A stretch of DNA of 64,000 nucleotides from Okapia johnstoni. Lineage: Eukaryota; Chordata; Mammalia; Artiodactyla; Giraffidae. The stretch spans positions 17,941,001-18,005,000 of the forward strand of contig CM044311.1 in the NCBI GenBank assembly GCA_024291935.2, given 5' to 3'. The position numbers were made by a program, and so were the translations under genes. Of the stretch, positions 45,668 to 56,043 are shown piece after piece (position 1 is the stretch's first letter; every line of letters begins with the position of its first letter). Below the pieces are notes generated by a model that ran no database searches, had not been told where the DNA came from, and was given only the letters and a program-made list of their open reading frames with translations.

Positions 45668-46934
45668 GATCAGGGAGTTAAGTACTTGACAATTAGAAAC
45701 CTCACTGTTTCAAAATGAGAAACTGGGCCAATTTACAAAGTAAACAATTTCTCATCATACTTGACTCTCAAACATTTCATCCAGCCGCTTTTCTCCATGG
45801 AAAATAAACATTCTGTGATGAATATGGAAGGCAGTGTTTCAGTTTTGCTACTGATGAAATTGGACTGACATTTCCTAGAGATAGAATCCAACAAAAAGCT
45901 GTGGTTTATTGAGCGTTCCTTAGAATTAGTAGAATTAAAAGGATCAGGGGATGCAAGTGAGTAGCTAATTACTGTTAGTAATGAGGCAGACTAAAAGCAG
46001 GACTGTAGTGAAAATAAAGGAAAACTGCTATGTGAGTAAGAGGAAAACTCTATGATATTGAACATAAACCAAATGACTGGGTTAGACAATGGGTTGGACA
46101 TAGTGAGCCAGATGATAGAAGATGGAGGAAGAACTAATAATAGAGATCCTGGTGGGATTCAGTTTCTTTTCTTCTCAATGAAATGTGAAAGATGTACTGC
46201 CCCAAGTTTTGCAAAGACAGCTAATAAATATCAAAGCTGTGGTGTTAGAGCCATGTTATGCATGAAAGCCAAACTGAATTAAAAAATAGAGGTTTCACAT
46301 TTCCAAATGGCATTTGAGGTCCTGTACTAATGAAATAGCTGAGAATTCTGAATAAAACACGTGAAGCTGTTCAAATAAGGACAGAAACATAACGCAGCTT
46401 GAAACCCCTTTGTCAGTGGCAAGAACATCATTTGAATTAAATGAATTAAAATGTTCTGAGCACTTAGATATGAAAAAAAACACCTATGAAAGGTACATAC
46501 TGAGCAAATCTAAGTCTGTAGGAGTCTTATTTTTGTTTTAATAATGATAGAAAACTAAATAACTAATATAATGTTAAAATAAATATAAACTTGATTTTAA
46601 TGTTAACGAGGTGACTTTTGGAAAGCACTTGAGTGTGGGGGCTGGTTGTCAGGGAAACCAACCCTATGATTAGGGAGTTGGAACTTTCAGTCCCAACCCC
46701 TGAACCTGTGAGGAGGGAAGAGGGAATGGAGACTGAGCTCAGTATCAATGACCAGTGATTTAATCAATCATGCCTTTCTAATGAAACTTCTATGAAAATG
46801 CAATAGAACAGGGTTTGGAGAGCTGCCAGGTCAGTGAACACGTGGAGATTTGCAGAGAATGTCATGCTCAGAGAACGTTTTTTTTTTAGTTTAAGTAATT
46901 GAATTTTTTTTTTTTTTGTAGTAACAAATTATGT
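45668..46934. other. CYYR1 intron 2, mostly unassigned
   Basis: At about 46600-46865 the words GTCAGGGAAACCAACCCTAT, CTTTCAGTCCCAACCCCTGA, TTTAATCAATCATGCCT and GGTGAACACG-like text resemble an old LTR that I cannot name. No gene is seen. T-runs lie at 46879-46888 and 46905-46917. Confidence 0.4.
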
Positions 46935-47140
46935 TTGGCCTTCCCAGGTGACACAGTAGTAAAGAATCTACCTGCCAATGCAGGAAAACCCGGTTCAATC
47001 CCTTGGTCAGGAAGATCCCCTGGGGGAGGAAATGGCAACCCACTCAGGGGTTCTTGCCTGGAAAATCCCTTGGACAGAGGAGCCTGGCGAGCTACAGTCC
47101 ACAGGGTCTCAAAGAGTCAGACAAAACTGAGTATACACAC
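46935..47140 (+). mobile_element. Bov-tA SINE
   Basis: GGCCTTCCCAGGTGACACAG through GAGTCAGACAAAACTGAGTA; complete but diverged. Confidence 0.9.
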
Positions 47141-47504
47141 AGAAAATAATATTTGCTTTAAGAAGATAGCCATTGTTTCTCAGAAGACATGTATTATATG
47201 TATTACGTAAGCACATTTTATGTATTATTAAGAGCAAATATAAATATGTAGATATCTAAAACTTTTTTGTGTCAACTCTATTCAATCATAATTGCCTATG
47301 TAAATTAAGCTTCATTGTGAAAAAACATTGTCTTTATGAAGGGCTACATGAAGTTTCTAGAACATGTTCCCAGCAATTTATTTTTATAATATGTATAGAG
47401 ATATTCTGTGTTCTATACTAGGTACTAGAGGACATAACTGTGAATCAAACACAGTTCCTGCTCCTGAATGGCTTGTAAGCTACTGGGAAACACATTTTTT
47501 ACGT
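47141..47504. other. No feature recognised
   Basis: AT-rich intron sequence, no gene or nameable repeat. Confidence 0.4.
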
Positions 47505-47712
47505 GTGTGCATGCTCATGTCTGACTCTTTGTGACCCCATGGACTGTAGTCCATCAGGCTCCTCTGTGCATAGGATTCTCCAGGCAAGAATACTGGAGTG
47601 GGTTGCCATTTCCTCCTCCAGGGGATCTTCCCAACCCAGAGATCAAACCCACGTCTTCTGGGGCTCCTGCATTGGCAGGCAGATTCTTTACCACTGTGCC
47701 ACCTGGGAAGAT
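47505..47712 (-). mobile_element. Bov-tA SINE, antisense
   Basis: CTCATGTCTGACTCTTTGTG through CCACTGTGCCACCTGGGAAG, near complete. Confidence 0.92.
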
Positions 47713-48050
47713 GCTTGGGGAACATAGTTTTCAATTTAATAGGCTGTGGAAAGGATTCAACACAGTTAAATCAGAGAGAAGTTTTTAGTCCAACTTTAGG
47801 GTGCTAAGAAGAGTTCTTGAAGAAGAGTAATTCTAAGATGATCCTTGAAGGAAACAGCAATCAATGAAATCCATCACTCAGAGTTTAAAACAAACAAACA
47901 AAAAAAAATCTTAGATGAGAAATAGAGAGGAAAATCTCCTAACCGAATAAAGATCTCAGGAAAAATACAAACAAGCAAAAAACCCTACCTCAGACACCAC
48001 ACTCGATGCTATGATATTATAACCCTTCCCTTTAAAGGCAACTGTAAGAC
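47713..48050. other. No feature recognised
   Basis: Short intron stretch with A-rich runs near 47890-47908; nothing assignable. Confidence 0.4.
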
Positions 48051-48062
48051 AAGCTAGCATCT

Positions 48063-48243
48063 TCGTGATTCCATGGATTGTAGCCTGCCAGGTTCCTCTG
48101 TCCATGGGACTTTCCAGGCGAGAATACTGGAGTGGGTTGCCATTTCCTCCTCCAGGGGATCTTCCCGACTGATCAAACTCCTTTTTCCTGCAGCTCCTGC
48201 ACTGGCAGGAAGATTCCTTATCTCTGAGCTAGTGGGAAAGCCC
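48063..48243 (-). mobile_element. Bov-tA SINE, antisense
   Basis: TCGTGATTCCATGGATTGTA through CTCTGAGCTAGTGGGAAAGC. AAGCTAGCATCT is duplicated exactly at 48051-48062 and 48244-48255. Confidence 0.94.
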
Positions 48244-48299
48244 AAGCTAGCATCTAACACCTCTCTATTCAGCATCCTGCTGTCTTGGTCAACAAGACA

Positions 48300-50110
48300 A
48301 ATGAAAAAGAGAGGATACAAATTGGAAAGGAAGGAACTAAACTGTTATTATTTACAAGTTATATGATTACCTATATTCCTCAGTCTATAAAAACGAATGA
48401 GAAAATTCATTAAGATGGCAAGATGTAAGATCAATGTATGAAAATTCGTGCATCCCTGTACATCAACAACACTCAGAAAATGTGATAAGTGTATGTGTGT
48501 ACACAAATCTCATTTACAACACCAAAGACTGAGTATCTAGTAAGAAATCCATTAATTTATGCATGGCCCTTATGGAGTAATATAAATATATAAAAGTTTC
48601 AAGAGATGAAAGAGATACCTAAAGAAATTAGGATACCAAATTGCTGATGGGACTATAAGGATGCCAATATTCAGATATGTCAGTTCTTCCAGAACTATTT
48701 ATAAATTTAGTGAAATGCTAATAAAAACCCACAAGACCATTTGTTTTTTGTTGAGTTTGACACTTCACAGATAAACTGATAGGATATAGAGCTTAGAAAT
48801 TGACTCATGTATCTGTGGAACTTGTTAGGTGACAGAGATGGCATTACAAACCAGTAGAGGTGGATGTATTATTTAATAAATAATGCTGAGAAAGTAGCTA
48901 TGTGGATAAACATCAAACTAGTCCATCACACTACACCCAAAATGGACTAATTACATAAAGGCAAGAAGCAAACATTAACAACATTTAAAAAAGAGGTAGA
49001 ATGGCATGATCATATCAGGACAGGAAAGATTTGTAAAATAAAAGATGAAATGCACAGTGGAAGAAGAGATATACTAAATCACTGAACTCTATACTTTAAA
49101 ATAATGATAATATGGTATGTGAATTATATTTCAATCTTTAAAAATGTTCTTTTGAATATGTGCGCACATGCTCAGTTGCTCAGTCACGTCCAACTCTTTG
49201 AAACCCATCAACTGTAGTCCACCAGATTCTTCTGCCTATGGAATTTTCCCAGTAAGAACACTGGAGTGGGCGTCCATTTCCTACTCCAGGGGATCTTCCT
49301 GACCCAGGGAATCAACCTGCGTCCCTTGTGTCTTCTGCATTGGCAGATGGATTCCTTACCACTAGTGCCACCTGGGAAGCTGTTCTTTAATTATGCAAGG
49401 CAATAATTCCTTAGGCAAATTTCCCACTTGGAGAACTGCAATTCATATTATTCACAAAAGATTAGTGTCCAAAATGCCTTACAAGGAAAATGGACAACGT
49501 GTCACTCAAAAAGAATAACTGAGCAGAAAACCGGAAGGGAGATGCTTCCCCTAGCTAGCCAAAGCAGGAAGTGCAGTTTAAAGCAGCACAAGACTGTCCA
49601 GAGCTGTCAGGCTGTCAACACTCTGTAATTCTGATAGCACCAAGCATTGTCGACAACGTGAAAAGGAACTCACGTTGCTGGTGGGGAAACACAAACCATT
49701 ATCAACACTTGAGGAACAATCTGACCACATGCAGAAAAGATGAAGGTGGGCATCCTTTATGACTCAGCAATACCCCTTCTACATATCTTCCCTAGAAAAC
49801 TACCAAATATATCCTAGGAGACATTTTAATACTGATTGGCATATTACTTAAAATAACAAAAATTGGGAGAAACATAAATTCATTTCGGAGGAGAATGGAT
49901 AGGTAAACTGGAGTATATTCATGCAGTAGAATGGGATATAGCAATTAAATTCGTACATGTTAGTGTATCATTATAGCAAATCTCAAAATGGTAATGCTGT
50001 GTGAAAAACAGCGAACAGAAAAAGAATGTGGCAAACATGGTACTGTTTGTGTAAAGTTAAATGCAGAGAATACTTCTATTTCTTAAGAAACATGCATATG
50101 TGGTAAATGT
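48300..50110 (+). mobile_element. Old L1 ORF2 fragment, split by a SINE
   Basis: CATCCCTGTACATCAACAAC, TCATTTACAACACCAAAGAC, GCTAATAAAAACCCACAAGA, TTATTTAATAAATAATGCTG and later GGAGAATGGATAGGTAAACT, CAAATCTCAAAATGGTAATG keep the order of the 3' half of L1 ORF2 in + sense. It is strongly diverged, with no frame. Bov-tA at 49153-49380 interrupts it. Confidence 0.6.
49153..49380 (-). mobile_element. Bov-tA SINE, antisense, inside old L1
   Basis: GCTCAGTTGCTCAGTCACGT through CCACTAGTGCCACCTGGGAA. TGTTCTTT occurs at 49145-49152 and 49381-49388. Confidence 0.92.
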
Positions 50111-50126
50111 GTAAATATAGGGGAAG

Positions 50127-50250
50127 CCCAACAATACTGGAGTAGGTAGCCTTTACCTTCTTCAGGGGATCTTCCCTATCCAGGAATCAAACCAGGGTCT
50201 CTTACATTGAAGGCAGATTCTTTACCAACTGAGCTATCAGGGAAGCCCCT
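50127..50250 (-). mobile_element. Bov-tA SINE fragment, antisense
   Basis: CAATACTGGAGTAGGTAGCC through ACTGAGCTATCAGGGAAGCC, covering only the head half of the element. Confidence 0.88.
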
Positions 50251-50327
50251 GAGAGGGCGAGGGGGGGTGGTGTTGGGAAAAGTATTAAAACATGCTTGCT
50301 CCTTGGAAGAAAAGTTATGACCAACCT

Positions 50328-53300
50328 CAGTCAGTTCAGTCACTCAGTCATGTCTGACTCTTTGCAACCCCATTAACCGCAGCACAGCAGGCCTCCCTGT
50401 CAATCACCAACTCCTGGAGTTTACCCAAACTCATGTCCATTGAGTCGGTGATGACATCTAAACATCTCATCCTCTGTCGTCCCCTTCTCCTCCTGCCTTC
50501 AATCTTTCCCAATATCAAGGTTTTTTCAAATGAGTCAGCTCTTCGCATCAGGTGGCCAAATTATCGGAGTTTCAGCTTCAACATCAGTCCTTCCAGTGAA
50601 CATCCAGGACTAATTTCCTTTAAGATAGACTGGTTGGATCTCCTTGCAGTCCAAGGGACTCTCAAGAGTCTTCTCCAACGCCACAGTTCAAAAGCATCAG
50701 TTCTTCTCTGCCCAGCTTTCTTTATACTCCAACTATCACATCCACACGTGACTACTGGAAAAACCATAGCCTTGACTAGACGGATCTTTGTTGACAAAGT
50801 AATGTCTCTGCTTTTTAATATGTTATCTAGGTTGGTCATAACCTTCCTTCCAAGGAACAAGTGTCTTTTAATTTCATGGCTGCAATCACCATCTGCAGTG
50901 ATTTTGGAGCCCAAAAAATAAAGTCAGCCACTGTTTCCACTGTTTTCCCATCTATTTCCCATGAAGTGATGGGACCAGATGCCATGATCTTAGTTTTCTG
51001 AACACTGAGCTTTAAGCCAACTTTTTCACTCTCCTCTTTCACTTTCATCAAGAGGCTCTTTAGTTCTTCTTCACTTTCTGCCATAAGGGTGGTGTCATCT
51101 GCATATCTGAAGTTATTGATATTTCTCCCAGCAATATTGATTTCAGCTTGTGCTTCATCCAGCCCAGCATTTCTCATGATGTACTCTGCATAGAAGTTAA
51201 ATAAGCAGGGTGACAATATACAGCCTTGACGTACTCCTTTTCCTATTTGGAACCAGTCTGTTGTTCCATGTCCAGTTCTAACTGTGGCTTCCTGACCTGC
51301 ATACAGGTTTCTCAAGAAGCAGATCAGGTGGTCTGGTATTTCCATCTCTTTCAGAATTTTCCACAGTTTATTGTGATCCACACAGTCAAAGGCTTTGGTA
51401 TAGTCAATAAAGCAGAAATAGATGTTTTTCTGGAACTCTCTTGCTTTTTCGATGATCCAACAGATGTTGGCAATTTCTCTGGTTCCTCTGCCTTTTCTAA
51501 AGCCAGCTTGAACACCTGGAAGTTCATGGTTCATGTAATGCTGAAGCTTGGCTTGGAGAATTGTGAGCATTACTTTACTACTGTGTGAGATGAGTGCAAT
51601 TGTGCAGTAGTTTAAGCATCCTTTGGCATTGCCGTTCTTTGGGACTGGAATGAAAACTGACCTTTCCAGTCCTGTGGCCTTTGAAATAGCTCAACTGGAA
51701 TTCCATCACCTCCACTCGCTTTGTTTGTAGTGATACTTCCTAAGGCCCACTTGACCACACATTCCAGGATGTCTGGCTCTAGGTGAGTGATCACACCATC
51801 ATGATCATCTGGGTTGTGAAGATCTTTTTTGTATACTTCTGTGTATTCTTGCCACCTCTTCTTAATATCTTCTGCTTCTGTTGGGTCCATACCATTTCTG
51901 TCCATTATTGAGCCCATCTTTGCATGAAATGTTCCCTTGGTATCTCTAATTTTCTTGAAGAGATCTCTAGTCTTTCCTATTCTATTGTTTTCCTCTATTT
52001 CTTTGCATTGATCGCTGAGGAAGGCTTTCTTATCTCTCCTTGCTGTTCTTTGGAACTCTGCATTCAAATGGGTATATCTTTCCATTTCTCCTTTGCTTTT
52101 AGCTTCTCTTCTTTTCCCAGCTATCTGTAAGGCCTCCTCAGACAGCCATTTTGCTTTTTTGCATTTCTTTTCCATGGGGATGTTTCGATCCCTGTCTCCT
52201 GTACAATGTCACGAACCTGTGTCCATAGTTCATCAGGCACTCTATCAAATCTAGTCCCTGAAATAGAAATCAATCTATTTCTCACTTCCACTCTGTAGTC
52301 ATAAGGGATTTGATTTAGGTCATACCTGAATGATCTCGTTGTTTTCTCTACTTTCTTCAATTTCAGTCTGAATTTGGCAATAAGGAGTTCATGATCGGAG
52401 CCACAGTCTGCTCCTGGTCTTGTTTTTGCTGACTGTATAGAGCTTCTCCATCTTTGGCTGCAATGAATATATCAATCTGATTTCAGTGTTGACCGTCTGG
52501 TGATGTCCATGTGTAGAGTCTTCTCTTGCATTGTTGGAATTGGGTGTTTGCTATGACCAGTGAGTTCTCTTGGCAAAACTCTATTAGTCTTTGCCCTGCT
52601 TAATTCTGTACTCCAAGGCCAAATTTACCTGTTACTCCACGTATTTCTTGACTTCCTACTTTTGCATTCCAGTCCCCTATAATGAAAAGGACATCTTTTT
52701 TGGGTGCTAGTTCCAAAAGGTCTTGTAGATCTTTATAGAACCGTTCATCCTCAGCTTCTTCACTGTTACTGGTCTGGGCATAGACTTGGATTACTGTGAT
52801 ATTGAATGGTTTGCCTTGGAAACGAACAGAGATCATTCTGTCGTTTTTGAGATTGCATCCAAGTACTGCATTTCAGACTCTTTTGTTGACCATGATGGCT
52901 ACTCCATTTCTTCTAAGGGATTCAGGCCCACAGTAGTAGATATAATGGTCATCTAAGTTAAATTCACCCATTCCAGTCCATCTTAGTTTGCTGATTCCTA
53001 GAATGTCGACGTTCACTCTTGCCATCTCCTATTCGACCACTTCCAATTTGCCTTGATTCATGGACCTAACATTCCAGGTTCTTATGCAGTATTGCTCTTT
53101 ACAGCATCGGACCTCGCTTCTATCACCAGTCTATCCATGATTGGGTGTTGTTTGCTTTGGTTCCATCCCTTCATTCTTTCTGGAGTTATTTCTCCACTGA
53201 TCTCCAGTAGCATATTGGGCACCAACCAGCCTGGGGAGTTCATCTTTCAGTGTCCTATCTTTTTGCATTTTCATACAGTCCATGGGGTTCTCAAGACAAG

Positions 53301-53567
53301 AATACGGAAGTGGTTTGCCATTCCCTTCTCCAGTGGACCACATTCTGTCAGACCTCTCCACCATGACCCATCCATCTTGGGTGGCCCCACATGGCAGGGC
53401 TTAGTTTCATTGAGTTAGACAAGGCTGTGGTCCATGTGATCAGATTTGCTTGTTGTCTGTGATTGTGGTTTCAGTCTGTCTGCCCTCTGATACCCTCTCT
53501 CAGCACCTATCATCTTACTTGGGTTTCTCTCACCTTGGACGTGGAGTATCTCTTCACGGCTGCTCCA
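50328..53567 (-). mobile_element. BovB LINE, nearly full length, antisense
   Basis: It is about 3.24 kb. Reading right to left it goes from the 5' region (GGAGCAGCCGTGAAGAGAT on the - strand near 53566) through endonuclease and reverse transcriptase to the 3' end (GACTGAGTGACTGAACTGAC on the - strand near 50330). The usual BovB consensus is about 3.2 kb, so little is missing. It sits inside an older BovB fragment. A target-site duplication is at best a few bases and unclear. Confidence 0.92.
50836..53035 (-). pseudogene. BovB endonuclease/reverse-transcriptase ORF remnant
   Basis: RTE-clade LINE protein that cuts target DNA and reverse transcribes its own RNA. The endonuclease part is at about 52600-53035 (FIIGDWNAKVG and VIQVYAQTSN). 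A linker/fingers region is at 51612-52360. The polymerase core is in an open piece of about 244 codons (50836-51570), with FIDYTKAFDCVDH, GVRQGCILSPCLFN and FRYADDT (YADD encoded at 51094-51105). Stops near 52121, 52600 and 51600 and small frame changes break it, but it is the best preserved LINE coding sequence in the window. Confidence 0.92.
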
Positions 53568-54082
53568 TCCTAGACAGCAAATTAAGAAACAGAGACATTA
53601 CTTTGCCGACAAAGGTCTGTCTAGTCAGAGCTATGGTTTTTCCAGTAGTCATGTATGGATGTGAGAGTTGGACCGTAAAGAAAGCTGAGCGTCAGACAAC
53701 TGATGCTTTTGAACTGTGGTGTTGGAGAAGACTCTTGAGAGTCCCTTGGACTGCAAGAGCAAACCAGTCAATCCTAAAGGAAATAAGTCCTGAATATTCA
53801 ATGAAAGGACTGATGCTGAGGCTGAAGCTCCAATCCTTTGGCCACCTGATATGAAGAACTGACTCACTGGAAAAGACCCTGTTGCTGGGAAAGTTTGAGG
53901 GTGGGAGGAAAAGGGAATGACAGAGGATGAGATGGTTGGATAGCATCACTGACTTCATGGACATGAGTTTGAGCAAGCTCCGGGATTTGGTGATGGACCA
54001 TGCCAGGGAAGCCTGGCGTGCTGCAGTCCGTGGGGTCACAAAGAATCAGACAGAACTGGGCAACTGAACTGAACTGAACTTA

Positions 54083-54423
54083 GAGAAGTACAGATGAATT
54101 TTGGCATTGCCCAGAACTGAGGGGTTTCCTGGGGTGTAAGACTTTCAGTGCTACAGTTGGGAAAGTCCTGGGACAAGTCGGTCACCTTAGGCAGAAGAGT
54201 AGGATGGCCTTCAACTATAATATTTTATCACTCTAATAAAGTATGCAATTTATTAAAAATTACAAATCTGAAATGTATTATAAATTATTAACGTGTAAGA
54301 AGTGTATATAGTGAGTATGTAGGTTTTTTATATTAGTATCTATAATTCTTTTATTTTTAAAAATCCTTATGATTAAAAGAAGGAAAGCAAGGACAAAGTT
54401 TGATGAAAACAGTAAAAGATTAC
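54083..54423. other. No feature recognised
   Basis: AT-rich intron sequence. Confidence 0.4.
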
Positions 54424-54634
54424 CTGTGCTTAGTCGCTCAGTCATGTCCAAGTCTTTGCAACCCCATGGACTAGCACACCAGGCTCCTCTGTCCATGGGG
54501 ATTCTCCAGAATCCTGGAAGAAAACTGAGGGGGTTGTCATGCCCTTCTCCAGAGGATTTTCCCAACCCAGGGATCAAACCCAGTCTCCCACATTGCAGGT
54601 GGATTCTTTACCGCCTGAGCCACCAGGGAAGCCC
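54424..54634 (-). mobile_element. Bov-tA SINE, antisense
   Basis: TGTGCTTAGTCGCTCAGTCA through GCCTGAGCCACCAGGGAAGC. About 25 bp of similar BovA text (AAGAATACTGGAGTGAGTAG) follows to 54655, perhaps a scrap of another copy. Confidence 0.92.
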
Positions 54635-54956
54635 AAGAATACTGGAGTGAGTAGCTGCCTGCAATTTCAAGACCAATTCCATGGTTTGGGTTTTCCAACA
54701 CCACAAGCAGTTAACTCAATTCTGACACTGTGGACCTTGGGACAGCATCAGATCCACAGGTTAAGTGTCCAGTCCTACATAACTGTTCCCCCATTCCCCA
54801 ATTTTAGCCACCAATTGAAAGTCCAGATTGTCACCTGAGATTCTGAACTGTAGATTAGAGTTTCCAACGACCCTTGGATTTGATTAATTTTCTGGAGTAC
54901 TCACAGAACTCAGAGAAACATTTTTCTTACTGGAATTAAACAATGTAACTCAGAAA

Positions 54957-55174
54957 TGGGCTTCCCAGGTGGCTTAGTAGTAAAGAGTCTGCTGCAATGC
55001 AGGAGACTCTGGTTCGATCCCTGTGTCAGGAAGATCCCTTGGAGAAGGAAATTGCAACCCAATGCTCTCCAGTATTCTTGCCTGGAAAATCTCATGGGCA
55101 GAGGAGCCTGGGGGCTACAGTTTATGGGGTTGCAAAGGGTCGGATACGGAAACGCAACTGGACACACACAACAC
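54957..55174 (+). mobile_element. Bov-tA SINE
   Basis: TGGGCTTCCCAGGTGGCTTA through GCAACTGGACACACAC. Flanks AACTCAGAA (54947) and AACTCAGGAA (55175) fit a target-site duplication. Confidence 0.92.
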
Positions 55175-55183
55175 AACTCAGGA

Positions 55184-56040
55184 ACAGTCAGATGAAAGAG
55201 CTACATACGGCAAGGTGCAGAGAAAGGGATAGAAGCTTCCATACCCTCTTCAGGTGTGTCCCTCTCCCCAAATCTTCAACCCAGGTAGCTCTCTGAACCT
55301 TATCCTTTTGGGGTTTTATGAGGGCCTCACTAGACAGACATGACTGATTAAATCACTGACCATAGGTGATTGAACTCAACCTCCAGCTCCTCTCCCCTCC
55401 CTGGAACCAACCCATGAAAATTCAGCAATACACTGTATTTCTCCCCTTTTGCATTCCATTAGCCTCCTGCAAAGTGTTGTACATCTATTTCAGGTTCCCT
55501 GAAAGTGTTCTTCATCCCTTCAAAACTCCTTCACTACCAGAATTGATCTGTCCTTCATCAACCTGAATTCACTTTCTATGGTGGTGGGACAGTGAATAGC
55601 TTAATTTTCTTCTATATTCTTTTTGTGTTTTATATTATGTAAAAGATAGGATTAGTGATATCTCAGTTCATCCTGAATTGAATATATTGCCATAACAAAG
55701 CAGTTTCTGTGAGGATGCATCTTTATTTTTTCATCCATGGGATTGTGCTGAAAACAAATCACAGCTGGTCATATATTCCAAGTAGGGGCCACTTTCATTA
55801 GATAGAAATCAAAGTTGTATTTTATAAGAGAGTGTTTTGTGGCGGGAGAAATTACTAGAGTGAAAGGAACTATCATTTATTTAATGCAATCTCTGTCCCA
55901 GAAGCTTAAAATATATTAGTTTGTTAATCTTCAGACTAGCCCTCATGACCTGGGTTCTTGTCTATACAGATGAGGCATTGAGAATCAGAGTTAAGTAATT
56001 TGTCTAATTTCACACAGCAAGCTGGCATTTAAAACTACCT
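55184..56040. other. No feature recognised
   Basis: No gene and no nameable repeat. Confidence 0.4.
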
Positions 56041-56043
56041 GTG

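Larger units (their letters stand above)
50285..54082 (+). mobile_element. BovB 3' fragment (+), split by a second BovB
   Basis: The left piece 50285-50327 (TGCTTGCTCCTTGGAAGAAA, AGTTATGACCAACCT) and the right piece 53568-54082 (TAGACAGCAAATTAAGAAAC through GGCAACTGAACTGAACTGAA) join at consecutive positions of the BovB 3' region. The piece between them is a separate BovB in the opposite orientation. The right piece ends in the usual BovB 3' terminus at about 54080. Confidence 0.85.

Noticed and set aside
50433..50921. 162-codon + frame across the antisense BovB
   Set aside because: It is the complementary reading of BovB coding sequence and recurs as shadow frames at 10031, 16252 and 58214; it has no independent support.
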